DNA from: Branchiostoma floridae
Lineage: Eukaryota > Chordata > Leptocardii > Amphioxiformes > Branchiostomatidae
Length of the DNA stretch: 64,000 nt
Direction: 5' to 3'
Assembly (NCBI RefSeq): GCF_000003815.2
Contig: NC_049980.1
Coordinates: forward strand, 33,227,553 to 33,291,552
Shown: positions 21,301 to 32,379 of the stretch, piece by piece
Layout of the letters: every line of letters begins with the position of its first letter
Numbering within the stretch: the stretch's first letter is position 1
Translations under genes and position numbers: made by a program
Notes under the pieces: generated by a model
What the model saw: the letters and a program-made list of their open reading frames with translations, nothing else
The model's database searches: none
What the model was told of the DNA's origin: nothing

Positions 21301-24300
21301 AAAATGTGCCCCTGAAATGCAGGAAATGAAGTTTCAGATGGTCAAGATTTCAATTTTTCTCTGGACGTCCCTTGCGACGGCTTGCGCCTCTGGCGCACAC
21401 AACACTTCGGCACTCGTCGCCATCAAAAATCTCTTCCTCTGACAGAAAATTGTCATTACATTTAGCATAGTCTACCAGCAAAGTTTATCCCTCAAAATGC
21501 AGAAAATCGTGTCTCAGAGGGTCCAAACTTCATCATTTGAATGACATTTCTCCAGACCTACCTTGCGACGGCTCGTGCCATGCCCGGCGCTCGAAATCGT
21601 GGAAATACGTTGGGGGCGTCGCCGCCCTCAAAACCATGTGAAGTTCTAATAGAAAGGCCATGAGCATGCCCCCGGACCCCCAAGGATTACGTTGATATAG
21701 TTCACCCTCCCCATACTGAGAAATTTTCTGCACCCGCCTCTGTCGTGTGATTCCATGTTCGCACGAAGTTTAAGAAAATAGAAACTAAAATTGGTATAAA
21801 TATCAATCCTGCGTGCATCTGTTCTTTGTATACGGAATGGTTCACGGACGGCAACGGGATAAAACATTACGATGTTTACTTTCGTGACAGCGGGCTCTCT
21901 GCTGCATATGACGCAATCATGGTGGCGCAAATTTTTTTTGGCAAGTTTGTAGGTTGCAATTGGCCGAAATAACTCCCGTTTTGGAAAGATTGAAGCAGTC
22001 TTGAAGCGGTTTTCGAAACGATATCGCTAAAATGAACCCAAGTCTCTTCCATCTACAACATTAATTTGTTTTCTTTTGTGTAAATTTCGTACATGTGTAG
22101 TGGAAAAGACCGCCCAAGTTGGATTACCGCCCCTCCCCGCCCGCTTTTCTCTTCGTTGATGTGGACGCATAAAATCCAAATTTTTTTTGCCTCACAGAAT
22201 GCGGGAAATTTCGTTTTAGAGGGTCAAAAATATCAAAATTTCCCGGGTAGCATGCCCCTAACCCCGAGACCGGTCGGGCCTTCGACCCTCCGATCCCTGG
22301 ACGGCCTTTAGCAGCTAGCCGTCGGTCTGGCGGAAACGCTCAGTTTCGTGATCTTGCGTATCAGTAAACGTTACCAGAGACTTTTTTTCACGTAGATCGG
22401 AGAAGTGATATCAGACAAGGTAAGTCTTATAACCGTTGCAACGTGAGTGTAACAACATCAAGTGCTACATGTTTGTATATATGTCATCCAAATGAAAACT
22501 CGGCTGTAGTAAAACTTTGGGTGATAACATATGCCCCAGCAGGACTCCAACGTGCGTAATTTGTTGACGCGCGGGTCTTGACACCCCGGGCCGATCGTCG
22601 TCACGTTCAAACAACGCTACCGCTATTGTTATTACTATATTATTTAATGACAGACTGTGTGTAAAGGAAACGGCAAGGAAAAATTTGGGGGGGGGGGGCA
22701 TTGAAAAATTTTTTACCAGACCTATTTTGCACCAGCCCTCTCCCCCCAGTAAATAACGTCAGGTCCCTTATGATGAGTTAGAGATGGTTTGTTTGTTTGC
22801 CTGTAACAATGGCGTTGTCGGCAGGATTGTCCTTACCATGAGTGAGGGCCAGACAGTGGCTGTCCCCACAGGCCACATCTACTATCCTGGTGTTGGCCAG
22901 CTCCTCCACCAGCTTGGGTCGGAGGGCGGTGGACTCAGGTGACCCACAGCCCAGGCAGGCGCCACACCCCCACGCAAACAGCTGCGGAAGGATTGAGCAA
23001 AACACAAACTTTTGTAATCAAGCACTTTTGGGATGACATTGAAAAATAGATTTGCTTGTAACAGTTGTACTCTATTAACTTAAACAGGGCTAGAAAAGAA
23101 ATGCTTTTTCTGCATACCTGCTCTGGTGTAGGTAACATTAAAAATTACCTGCACCAAACAAATTTTACCTGCACCACTCTGAGTTTAGTAAGCATGGATC
23201 ATGTTGTGGAACCATTGCTATTTTTTCATTTCATTTTATACTAAGAAGGTAGTAACACAGTCAATGCAGCTAATAACAATCCTGCACAGCTGCAGTTTTA
23301 CCTACACTAACCTGCATATGCAGGTAGTATTTTGAGCCCTGTTTGAGTTTAATTATCACAGGCTCAGAAGTAGTAAAAAGGACAAAGAACTCACCTGTCC
23401 AGTTGAGGTGAGAGCGAGTGAGGACTGACTTCCGCAGCACACCTTCCGTATGTACAGCCCCACCAGGGCTTCGATCACCTTAGGTTTGTAAACTCGGTTG
23501 GTGTCTCCATGGCCCAGTTTCCCTGTAGGTCACAAATAATGATACATTATAAACTAACTATTTTTCCAAAGGTCATGTTCGACAAGTGTATGATATCTCC
23601 AGAAACTTAAAAAGTTATTTAGTACCTTTATTAAATTTTACTACTGTAATTCTTGAAATTTTTCCTGATGGTTTACGTTTGCAGTTTTGCAGTTACCTCT
23701 TTACTGCAAACATGATGTTTCCATTCTAAATACTAAATCAAATTCATGAGAACTTAATGCCAAACAATCAGATAGGATCCACTATCTTTCAGTCTCAGTC
23801 ACTGATGAAAGATGTTTTCTGAAGCATCTGACTGTCAGACAATATATCCATTTGTAACATGGTCCCATCACAAAGAGAGACGCATTTTTTAAAATGATCA
23901 TCCCAGTGCCTTACCATTGTCCCCTCCTCCGAACGACCAGACCGTCCGGCCGTCCTGCGAGACGACGATGGTGTGCGAGCTCCCACAGACCACCTGGCCA
24001 CCATTGGTGATGTCCTTCACCAGCGTGGGCAGGTTCTTACTATTGCTGTCTCCGTGCCCCAGCCTGCCGTAGTCCCCCTCCCCCCACGTGAACAGCTCAC
24101 CGTCCTCGGTCACTGCCGCGCTGTGGCGATAGCCCGCGGAGATGCTCTTTACAACCTAGAGAGAGAGAGAGACAAACAATCAGCACTCACAATATTGCTG
24201 AGAGTAAAGAAATCTGCAGGGAGGGCCTGCTAACCCATTAACGTGCTTGAGGTACCACATCGAACACAGTCATCACTCAGAATATTGCTGCAAGTAAACA

Positions 24301-27300
24301 AATCTGTATTCATACAACTGGCCTTCAGTGTAATACACTAGCTTCTGTATCTGTATTTGTGTAGCCGTTTTATAACCACCCTTCAGCATAATATACCAGC
24401 TTCCATATCTGAATTGTCTGTGTAACCAGTATGACTGCTCTGAAGTGTAACACACCAGCTTCTGTATTTGTACCTTTGTAACCAGTATGACTGCTCTGAA
24501 GTGTAACACACCAGCTTCTGTATCTGTACCTTTGTAACCAGTATGACTGCTCTGAAGTGTAACACACCAGCTTCTGTATTTGTACCTTTGTAACCAGTAT
24601 GACTGCTCTGAAGTGTAACACACCAGCTTCTGTATCTGTACCTTTGTAACCAGTATGACTGCTCTGACTCTACAGACGCAGAGTATATGGTGTTCTAAAG
24701 CTCTCACCTTGCCCTGTAGGGCCCCCTGTATCTGTTTGGGGTACTTCTGTGTAGAACTGTACCAACAGTCTCACCTTGCCCTGTAGGGCCCCCTGTATCT
24801 GCTTGGGGTACTTCTGTGTGGAACTGTTTCCGTGTCCCAGCTTCCCGTAATCCCCATCTCCCCAGCTGAACACTTCTCCATCAGCCGTCAGCGCTAGTGT
24901 GTGTCCGTCAGAACCTGGGAGGATAGATGTTCCGAGATTTATTAGGAGTAGGGGTGGGTTCCGGTACAGAAATTTCAGGTCCAGGTATGGTTCAGATCCA
25001 GAGGATCAGGTCCATCCAGGTCCGAAATGACTATAGACTCTATCGCCCTTGTTATTTTCTTCGACCAGTAAGCCCCGAAACGTGTGAATACCTGATGAGA
25101 TATCTGTTCATTTTCCAATAGGTCCAAATCTGGTCCACTGTGTGTTTTTTCAGGATCGGTTCTTCGGGACCGTTCCGGACCGGTCCAATGAGAAAAACCA
25201 GTTTTGTACCGGTACAATGAACCAGTACCCAGCCCTTATTAGGACTCTATGTTTATGGATTCATACCCTTCTGGTGAATAGTGGATGGGACATAGTTAAT
25301 AAGATTTTGTATCAGTAACTATCACAAGTTTACCTTCTGAAGTGATTAGTCATCAGTATCGATCACGACAATGGTCGTTGAAAATTTTATCCGTGTGTAC
25401 TTTTGTGTTGGAAAAGAGTTTAGCATTGTAACTAGTACATATAATGTTTATAAAAAGACTCTAGTATACAGTTATAATCATGTAACTTGTATCTTTACCA
25501 TATTTTGTCTTATCCTTACCTTATCCTTATTATTTATATAAAAAGCCACAAGCAGACTGATTTGAGTTTTTCCTGGATGAATTAAGGCCCAAAGAAACAA
25601 ACAAACCCTTGGAGGATGAGATCTTCCGGATGACGTAACGGTGGTCAAAGTTCAGTTTCTTGAGAGTTGTCTGGTTGTTGGAGTCCCCGAGGCCAAGTCG
25701 GCCGTAGCTGCCTTTTCCGCATGCCCGTACAGTTCCATCACTATAGACTACAAATGTACAGTACTGTCCTGCCTCAATCTGGTAAACAAAACAAGCGAAG
25801 GTTATCAGTAACTGTACTTGAATTGACTTGACTTGGCAGCAGGGCAGCCTTTAGTAAATGAATAAATAAACAAACTCATAATCAATCAAATAATAGAGTT
25901 TATACAGAAAAGAATGCATACAAAATACATACAACATGAATAACTATATACAAATGATTAAATAATAAAATAAATGAATTACAAAATATATAAACAAGTA
26001 GATCAGCTTAATCAAAATGTGTTTCAAGTGCTTTGAACAGCAATGGTTATATATGTGAAAAATTTCTGCAAGTTCAATAGCATACAGTGGCAATAGCCAT
26101 GCATCTTCAAACTGGTAGAAAATAGGCTAGCACACAAAACTGCTAGAAAAGATGACATGGAAAACTTATACATGTACATAAGTAAGAAAAGTTTAAAAAA
26201 AAGACTCAACAAGGGAACTAGAGCTTGCAGGGTATCATTATGATATAATATTTTAGATATGTCCCATCTCATTGAGGCTATTAGTAGAGGCGGTTAGTAT
26301 CAGTTATTTTTTTCTCATGACATTTGTTACTTGTTGAACGTAGGACTACAAATGGCTGAAAAAAATACAAGGCTATAATGACGTAATCATGAGAAGTCAC
26401 AATTTCCGGCTGACGACAGGAATACACTTTTGACTGAAAAAAACTATAAATTAAAGTGATGATATAGCAAACACATTCTGTTAGTGTTACCTCTAAGAAA
26501 AATGGAGGTATTGTTTTGAATCTGTGTGTGTGTGTATGTGTGTGTGTGTGTCTGTGTGTGTGTGTGCCTGTTTGTGTGCTTGTCTTTCCAGATATTTGTG
26601 GCCAGCATACATTAAGAACCTCTTAATGGACTGTAACAATATCTGATATGTGAGTAGGTCTTTAGAGGACAAAGGTCATGGTCAATTTTGGGCATCCTCT
26701 TGTGTGATCTTCTTACCTGAAGTTCTCCTCCTCAGACAACAAACAAAAATGTAAAGAAAAGTTGTAAACATGTATCATCGAAGCTGAGATACACAGAGAC
26801 CACACAAAATCAGGATGGCGAAGTGTTATACATACATTCAAAATGGAGCTTACTGTCTGAGCATTAGCAAATGCAGGAGACAGTTTCGGCTGTAGGATCT
26901 TCTCCTGGCTGCCCTCGGCCAGCTGGTGGCTGCTGTTGCTGCCCCACACGTACACCTCGCTGTTCTCCGTCACCATGTTCCCGTTCTCACCCGTGCTCGA
27001 GTCGTCGATGGGCACCGGCGAGGGGCAGACGCAGGACCGCGCGTAGTCTGATGCCAGCCAGGCCACCTGCGAGGGCAATGATAACAGCTGTAAATGTTCT
27101 ATTTACGCAGTAAACCCAGCCAGTTTGGAGTATTGACACCTTTTATAGCTAGCATCAAAATTTCAAATATGCAATACAGCAAAGGTATCTTTTCTGAGAC
27201 TTGCAAAGGCAAGGAGAACACCTGTAAGTATGCAGTCCTATTGTTCTATTCAAGCAGCAAAACCAGCCAGTTTGGAGTACTGACAAATTGCAATGGACCC

Positions 27301-30300
27301 AAATTCTCTAGCTAGCATCAAAATTTCAAATATGCAATACAGCAAAGGTATCTCTTCATGTGAAGGTCTTCTCTTCATGATCTGGACTAGAATCTCCAGA
27401 CCCAACAAGCAAATTTCCATCCTGAGACAGAGGGACGGGTCCTGGAGAGCCTGATCTGGGTGCTCCCTGTGGTAAGGTTACCAAGCTGACAGAGTAGATG
27501 AAGAGAGACGAAGATGAAACTCCTTACCTCCACCATCAGCACCATCCCAGCCAGGTACAAGTACCTAAAACTCTGTAACCAAGAACCATACCTGTACCTG
27601 ATATTACGCACAGGTACACATCCTTTAGTTACCAGGCTACCTTACAGGATATCTAGATGTTCCTTACCTCTTCCATGAGAACCATCCCAGCCAGGTATAG
27701 GGGAAACATCCCATCTGAAGTCTTGTTTGTGTCGGTGATCTGATGATCTCTCTTGTCGTTCCCAGAGCCACCCTGTGGAAGAATGTACATATAGAATATG
27801 GGTTCAAGTGCTTGTACAAACAGGTGTTCCAACACCCAAAACACCCTTTGTCCACTTGAAGTCAGAGTGCTTATTAATGTGACGTCACCACCAAAAGGTT
27901 TTAATGCACAGTTCCCCAGACGGGTAGCAGAAGCGAACATAGGGTCGAACTACTTCCCAGATGGTACCCAGGCTACTGCCATGTCATACCTGCCAAGTCT
28001 CCCTTGCAAAGAAGACAAAAGAGACTCGGCAGCTATATAAAGTACAGTATGAATACCAGCCTACAACCATCTACAAAGCACCATTCCTTAAGAAAAGCCC
28101 CAAAGCACATGAATTATGTGTGGTCCATAAACTTGTACCAGAAGCTGTAACAGGGTGATCCTGGTCCTGAACAGCCTTTCTACTGGTGGGACACATTCGG
28201 ACTCATCCCCATACCTTCTCTAAAAGGACCAATCACTTTTGTTAAAAATGTATGAATCAAGGTCACAACACTTGGTATGTAGAATGGAAGATTAGCTATG
28301 ATAGATAATCTCCAAGCAGATCCTATTGTACCATAAGATAGTATCAAAGATTAGTATACTGATGTAGATAGTTTGTAGTTGCTAGTGATACATTATTTGC
28401 CATACATTATACCTGTTACAATCGTTGTGCAATAAACTTGACTTGACTTGACTTGAAAGCTGGCCAAGGGGTATAGCTGGCAAAGGGAGTCAAATGGGCA
28501 CCAAAGCGTACACACTCTAGGGCCGGCTTTACTCCTCTGCCAGCTTTTGATACTATCTTATGCTACCATTCTGCTTGGAGATTAATGATTGACACATATA
28601 GAAACTTGAGGAAAGATACCAATTATGAAATCTGCCCCTTAAAAAAATATTGTATCAATACCAAACCATGCATTCTGTGACTTCATCTCTACCAAAATTA
28701 GAAATGTTCTTTTCAATCTGTCAAATAAAAAAATAACTTTCTCTGAGTCTGAATAAATATAAAACGTACATGCTACAGCAAATAAAAAGCGAAACAAAAA
28801 TTAATCATTTTTAATGCATAACCAAAAGACTAATAGCTTGACCAATTCAAAATGCTGTAGAACATCTTACCACAGAGTTCTCCATCACTTGCAGAATCTG
28901 TTGGAAGAAGTCGTGAGAAATCTGTCCCAGTCTGTCCTCTTCTCTCTCCACCTGTGGAAACAGTAAGGGGGACAACGTGGCCTTGACGTTAAAAGTTGTT
29001 GACTGAGAATCTAAAGGTTCAGGGTTCAAAGCCCCAATGTTATGCCCTTGGGATTGGAAATGGCATTCAACACCTATTTTTCCACACAACTCAGGTGAAT
29101 ATGTCTTGAGTATCTAGCTTTGGTCGGAGATGTCCTCTGGGATGGGACGTAAAGCCTGAGGTCCTGTGTTTGAGAACAGCCACACCTTAAGCATATTAAA
29201 GAACCCACTGTACTTACTGAAAAAGATTACTAGTAGGAGTTCTTTCCAGAATGCCTGAGTGTAAAAAAAACCTTACAGCTCTATCTTATTGAGCTTGTAA
29301 AGTACATATGGTGCATAACTGGTGTGCTATCCTTAAGGGAGGTTTACTGTTTATGTCAACAAACAAACAAACAAGCAAACAAACAAACAAACACCTGTGC
29401 TGCCAGCGCTGCTGACGCGGCCAGCGCCATCTCTATCCAGTCTAGCATGACAAACAAACAAACAAGCAAACAAACAAACAAACACCTGTGCTCCCAGCGC
29501 TGCTGATGCGGCCAGCGCCATCTCTATCCAGTCTAGCATGACAAACAAACAAACAAACAAACAAACACCTGTGCTCCCAGCGCTGCTGATGCGGCCAGTG
29601 CCATCTCTATCCAATCAAGTAGGTAGCGCAGCGAGCCCCTCTGTGACGCCAGCCCCAGGAGCAGCTCTGCAGCCAGCCTCTTTCCCAGACTGTCCGCACC
29701 CGAGGTCGGCATGGTAACACTCTTCAGGAACTCCGTCACCTGTTGGTGTTTGTATTTGTATTTGTATTTATTGACGATGAAACAATTCATTACCCTGGGT
29801 TAGCCTAGGCAGCTCACCTACAAGAGTCTGACTAACATAAACTTGTTTACATTACCTACATTTCTTGGTGACTCGCAGCAAGTGATAAAGGTCCATAATG
29901 TAGGGGGTTAGGGGCATCCACCTTCCATAGTGCAGAGTGTTCAAGAATTTTAAGTTAAATTTTGCATTCTTAAGTATTTAACTGTCAGAGAGGTCACAGA
30001 AATCTAGTGGTATCCCTGGTCAATCAGAATTTTATGCATGTCAGAGGATCTGCCCCCCCAGTGTAAGGGTGTCTAGTGCGTCCAATTTCTAAGAAATTTT
30101 TAAGAAAAGCGTGTCCAAATGACGCCTGGACGCATGTCTGGCTAAAAGCCTGGATAAAACTGTTCTTGTTACCTGCTTCAGACAGTCCAGTCCCATGGGG
30201 GGCATCTTGGTCTCATTAGCCAGTGACAGGGGCGGCAGGGAGCTCACAACGTCCATGGCGGTTTGTATCACGTCGTTGCAGAGAGAGAGGTTTCCCCCTG

Positions 30301-32333
30301 GCGGAGACTGGAGCCAGCTTTGCCGCAGGAGCGCAAACAGCAGGCTGAGACCCGTCCGCACGCCCATCTCGATCAGGGCATCGTTTCCCGTGCGCGTCTT
30401 CTCCCCGCCGGACTTCTCACTGTTGACGCCCGCCTGTGTCTCCTGTGTCTGCTGCTGTTGTCTCACCTTAAGAAGAAAGAAAAAAAAACAGTCATGCCTC
30501 CTCTCAAGTACAAAAGTTAACAACCTAGGATTGATGTTATCAAAATTTCTACAGTAAATGTTTGCGGTAGTTTTATATTCATGGTTTTCGCGGTGGCCAC
30601 TTTACCGTGAACTTAAAACCCACTGCAAACATTTATCTATTATAGTAAGTGACAACAGTCTATGGCCCTACCGCGAATGTGAATGATTTTAAATACCTCC
30701 TTAACTTTGTTATGGCAACATGATGCAAGTGCAAGAGCAACTCAGGACATAGTATTAGTGCCCTGCCAATCTGTACATGTTGAGCGACAAATAAACCATT
30801 ATTACAGATACCTTCTCCTTGTCGTGGTACTTGTTCGACACAGCGTAGAATATCCGCTGCAGCACGACGAGCCTCTTCCGGAGGGATGAGGAGAACGGAG
30901 AGTCGGAGCACACACTCCGGGCGAGCGTGAGCTGGCTGTTCAGGAGTGCCCGTAGGAAGTGCTCCTGCTCCTCCTGGATGAATGAATGAATGAATGACTT
31001 TACTGTATTTGCTTTCATTTGGTTTTGCTAGCAGATTAATTGTATGATTTTGACTAATTTCTTTATGATCTGTAGATCATGTTTAGTTTTGTCTAATTCC
31101 AGTTTTTGATGTTAAGATCAATTGTAACGTTATGATGATCACAGGGTTATATTATTTTCACTTGGTTTATTATTGTTTGATGTATAATCTTCATATCCAT
31201 TTAATTGTATTATGATTTGTAAATTTTGACGGGGGAAGAGTTTGTATAAGCCACATGGCCTTTTTCTTCCCCTTTGCACGTCCTGTTGTTTTCTATAATT
31301 TTCTGTATGTTATCATTTTTTAAAGTGCAAAATAAAAAAATCAATCAATATTTGTAAAAACGTTGCAGCTGGATAGCTGAACTGCCAATTACTTACAGGA
31401 GTCAAGCTACAAGCATATCTCCACATAAATAGATTAGTAAAATTATCGGGACTAAAATAACTTATCCATTGAATTTGGAGTAAATACAGCATAAATCTAC
31501 AAGACAATTTACTTAAAGACAATGTTAATGAATGCGAGGCTAATACAAGAGAGGAAGATCATGAGCCTACAGAACAAGATCGTTGGTGTATACTGAGTAT
31601 AGCAGGGCTCGAAATTCATTTTTGGGATTAGGTGCACTGGTGCACCCAGCTTAAAAAATTGGGTGCACCAAAAAGTTTTTGGGTGCACCACATATATGTC
31701 AGTAGAATGTCAGAAAAACCTATCAACAAGTACCATGACAGACATCTTTATTATATCTCTAACACTTAGATGTCAAAAATATGATGTATACTAGTATACA
31801 TTGATATCTTACATACATAAACCCAAGAAAATATTTTGGTGCACCCTGAGCACCCACAGAAAATAATTGGGTGCACAGTTCCAATTTTGGGTGCACCTGG
31901 GAGCACATGCACCCAGTATTTCGAGCCCTGGTATAGTGACTTCCGTACACAGTTAGAGTACTAATAGTCTCTAGTATACACATTCAGCCACTAGTCATCA
32001 CTAGCATACAGCAGACCTTCCGAATACACAGTCAGAGTACTAATAGTCTCTAGTATACACATTCAGCCACTAGTCGTCACTAGCATACAGCAGACGTAAG
32101 GCACAAAGGGGATGAGGGACCTGGCAAAGAGTCTCCCTCTCGAAGTCCGGCAGCTGCGGCCCCTTCAGGTGCAAGGCCTGCTGGGGGATGGCGATGACCT
32201 CCTTGTTCGTGACGAGACGGTCGTACAGCATGATGACCCCCTCCCGGGTCGCGATGCTCTCGCAGTCCTCCGACACCCAGGAGGTGTTCAGGTGCTCCAT
32301 CCACTTCAACTTGACGGGCGGGTTCACCGCCAT
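18172..32333 (-). CDS. HERC1: HERC1 homologue, N-terminal part (16 exons seen)
   Basis: The spliced frame reads the N-terminus of HERC1, a giant HECT-type E3 ubiquitin ligase with RCC1-like domains that works in the cytoplasm and on Golgi membranes. Exons in transcription order: 32121-32333, 30812-30973, 30173-30466, 29569-29739, 28871-28951, 27668-27772, 26854-27066, 25607-25778, 24775-24914, 23915-24155, 23395-23522, 22837-22981, 20783-20954, 20235-20369, (missing exon), 18780-18904, 18172-18355. Phases agree at every junction and all splice sites are GT-AG. The family has about 4,860 residues in vertebrates; about 895 are visible here. The rest, with the SPRY, WD40, second RCC1-like and HECT domains, must lie left of the window or be lost. 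One exon of length 1 modulo 3 is absent between 20235 and 18904, probably in the N gap. Confidence 0.93.
18780..18904 (-). CDS. HERC1: HERC1 exon after the propeller
   Basis: The exon reads AVSETLSVGAPLLLPPLRER and continues to WESLSRD, matching the segment that follows the first RCC1-like domain in vertebrate HERC1. It is bounded by CCAG at its 5' end and GTCAGT at its donor, and leaves phase 2. Its 5' part, with the acceptor, is repeated about seven times in the intron upstream (18970-19985). Confidence 0.9.
18970..19985 (-). repeat. Tandem array (~145-170 bp units) copied from a HERC1 exon start and its acceptor
   Basis: About seven units repeat the CCAG acceptor plus the first ~70 bases of the exon at 18780-18904 and some upstream intron. 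Shared motifs on the plus strand are GGAGAAGCTCCATTCT, AGAGG(T/G)GGCA.CAGCA, GC(G/T)CCCAC.GACAGGGT and CAGCCTGGAAA. Copies sit near 19046, 19199, 19369, 19532, 19695, 19850 and 19970. They lie before the true exon in the direction of transcription, so their acceptors are met first. Confidence 0.85.
20071..20170. other. Assembly gap (100 N)
   Basis: The gap is flanked on the right by a 46-bp tandem repeat copied from the end of a HERC1 exon. An expected HERC1 exon is missing in this interval, so the gap probably hides a collapsed repeat and that exon. Confidence 0.9.
20176..20267 (-). repeat. 46-bp duplication of a HERC1 exon end and donor, running into the gap
   Basis: CTGTGGTACTTACTTGGAGG...GGCGGTGGGTT occurs at 20176 and again at 20222, an exact 46-bp period. 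The copy at 20222-20267 is the genuine exon end (TCCAA/GTAAGT on the minus strand). The other is a decoy, and more copies may lie inside the N gap. Confidence 0.85.
20235..27066 (-). CDS. HERC1: HERC1 exons 7-14: first RCC1-like domain, seven blades
   Basis: Eight exons encode a complete RCC1-type beta-propeller, which in HERC1 binds ARF and Rab small GTPases. The blade signatures run in order: VYVWGSNSSHQL, VRACGKGSYGRLGLGD, VFSWGDGDYGKLGHGN, LFTWGEGDYGRLGHGD, VWSFGGGDNGKLGHGD, LFAWGCGACLGCG and VYAWGNNAMGQCGQG. The last exon here (20235-20369) continues past the propeller with VVAWHRPFCVDL and a proline-rich end. Introns are in mixed phases (0, 1, 2) and several carry tandem copies of the neighbouring exon end (24702-24760, 20176-20221). 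Confidence 0.93.
21055..21165. repeat. Dispersed repeat shared with 45375-45475
   Basis: GCGTAACACACCAGCTTC...AGCACGC...GCGGCAGCAGCTGG and TTATATTACACTGAA recur in the same order at 45395-45470. The core AACACACCAGCTTC also forms part of the 56-bp minisatellite at 24310-24665. No function is apparent. Confidence 0.55.
21170..22830. other. HERC1 intron, no exon seen
   Basis: The long intron between the exons at 22837-22981 and 20783-20954 shows no recognisable coding segment. It holds a G-tract near 22687-22698 and stretches around 21350-21620 and 22190-22300 that share words such as TGCGACGGCT and look like repeats. Confidence 0.4.
23085..23341. mobile_element. CAGGGCT...AGCCCTG MITE in a HERC1 intron
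   Basis: The element begins CAGGGCTAGAAA and ends TTTTGAGCCCTG, with internal ACCTGCACCA motifs on one side and CTGCATATGCAGGTAG on the other. A close relative spans 44637-44971. Clear target duplications were not found. The CAGGG ends suggest hAT. Confidence 0.6.
24310..24665. repeat. 56-bp minisatellite in a HERC1 intron
   Basis: At least four near-identical units contain ACTGCTCTGAAGTGTAACAC, ACCAGCTTCTGTAT and TTTGTAACCAGTATG, with two more diverged units at the left end. The array lies just 37 bp from the decoy exon end at 24702-24760. Confidence 0.8.
24702..24760 (-). repeat. 67-bp-spaced copy of a HERC1 exon end and donor
   Basis: TCACCTTGCCCTGTAGGGCC followed by CCCTGTATCTG and GGGGTACTTCTGTGT occurs here and, as the real exon end, from 24771. 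On the minus strand both read ...CAGGGCAAG/GTGAG, so a second intact donor sits 67 bp downstream of the true one. Confidence 0.88.
25920..26830. other. HERC1 intron, AT-rich, with (TG)n
   Basis: No exon is seen between the exons at 26854 and 25778. A TG microsatellite with interruptions lies at about 26521-26580. Confidence 0.45.
27521..27567 (-). repeat. Partial copy of the HERC1 exon end at 27668 with donor
   Basis: TCCTTACCTC...CACCATCCCAGCCAGGTA occurs here and at 27661-27705. On the minus strand the copy reads LYLAGMVLM.E followed by GTAAGG, as the genuine exon end does. Similarity is limited to about 45 bp, and the copy lies 140 bp downstream of the true donor. Confidence 0.75.
27668..32333 (-). 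CDS. HERC1: HERC1 exons 1-6: N-terminal helical region
   Basis: These six exons encode about 342 residues before the first RCC1-like domain. The start ATG at 32333 sits in a good context (CACCATGG), and an acceptor at 32380-32379 (TCAACAG) shows that the 5' untranslated region is split by an intron. Landmarks shared with vertebrate HERC1: PPVKLKW near the start, GPQLPDFERE, SNKYHDK, DALIEMGVRTGLSLLFALLRQSW, SLPPLSLANE and PPMGLDCL, SGADSLGKRLA and LLGLASQRGSLRYLL. Every junction in this block is phase 0. The exon ends at 29569 and 27668 have partial copies in the following introns. Confidence 0.92.
28306..28584. mobile_element. TAATCTCCAAGCAGAT MITE, copy A
   Basis: The left end TAATCTCCAAGCAGATCC and the right end TCTGCTTGGAGATTA are inverted repeats, flanked by nearly matching ATGATAGA and ATGATTGA. 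Two further copies (49340-49516, 61716-61895) carry perfect 9-bp duplications, which suggests Mutator-type transposition. It lies in a HERC1 intron and is enlarged relative to the other copies. Confidence 0.7.
28970..29215 (+). repeat. tRNA-derived SINE in a HERC1 intron
   Basis: The segment contains a box-B-like GGTTCAGGGTTCAAAGCC, the ATGCCCTTGGGA motif and a diverged AAAGAACCCACTGTACTTA tail, as in the copies at 8185-8395 and 39862-40076. Confidence 0.55.
29391..29620 (-). repeat. Three-unit array (83-91 bp) of a HERC1 exon end and donor with (CAAA)n
   Basis: ACACCTGTGCT(C/G)CCAGCGCTG is found at 29391, 29482 and 29565, the last being the real exon end. Each unit repeats about 50 exon bases (WIEMALAASAAL on the minus strand), the donor CAG/GTGTTTG and a CAAA-rich spacer. 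Two decoy donors follow the true one. Confidence 0.87.
31020..32100. other. HERC1 intron 1
   Basis: No exon is seen. It contains a GGTGCAC-rich MITE at 31603-31930 and two tandem copies of a ~65-bp unit (31925-32000 and 32010-32095) with AGAGTACTAATAGTCTCTAG in common. Confidence 0.5.
31603..31930. mobile_element. CAGGGCTCGAAAT MITE with GGTGCACC repeats
   Basis: The ends CAGGGCTCGAAAT and ATTTCGAGCCCTG are perfect inverted repeats. GTATAG flanks both sides, probably what remains of an 8-bp duplication. The inside holds many GGGTGCACC words in both orientations. Partial relatives lie near 10550, 18575-18660, 60070-60380 and 62020-62110. Confidence 0.75.
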
Positions 32334-32379
32334 GGTGTTAACTTTTCAAGTATACTTCTGATTTACTAGTTCTTCTTCC

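Noticed and set aside
24273-24707. A 144-codon minus open frame with internal repeats
   Set aside because: It is a translation of the 56-bp minisatellite in a HERC1 intron.
29324-29614. Open frames rich in VCLFVCLF or NKQTNKQT
   Set aside because: They arise from (CAAA)n repeats and copied exon ends, not from a gene.
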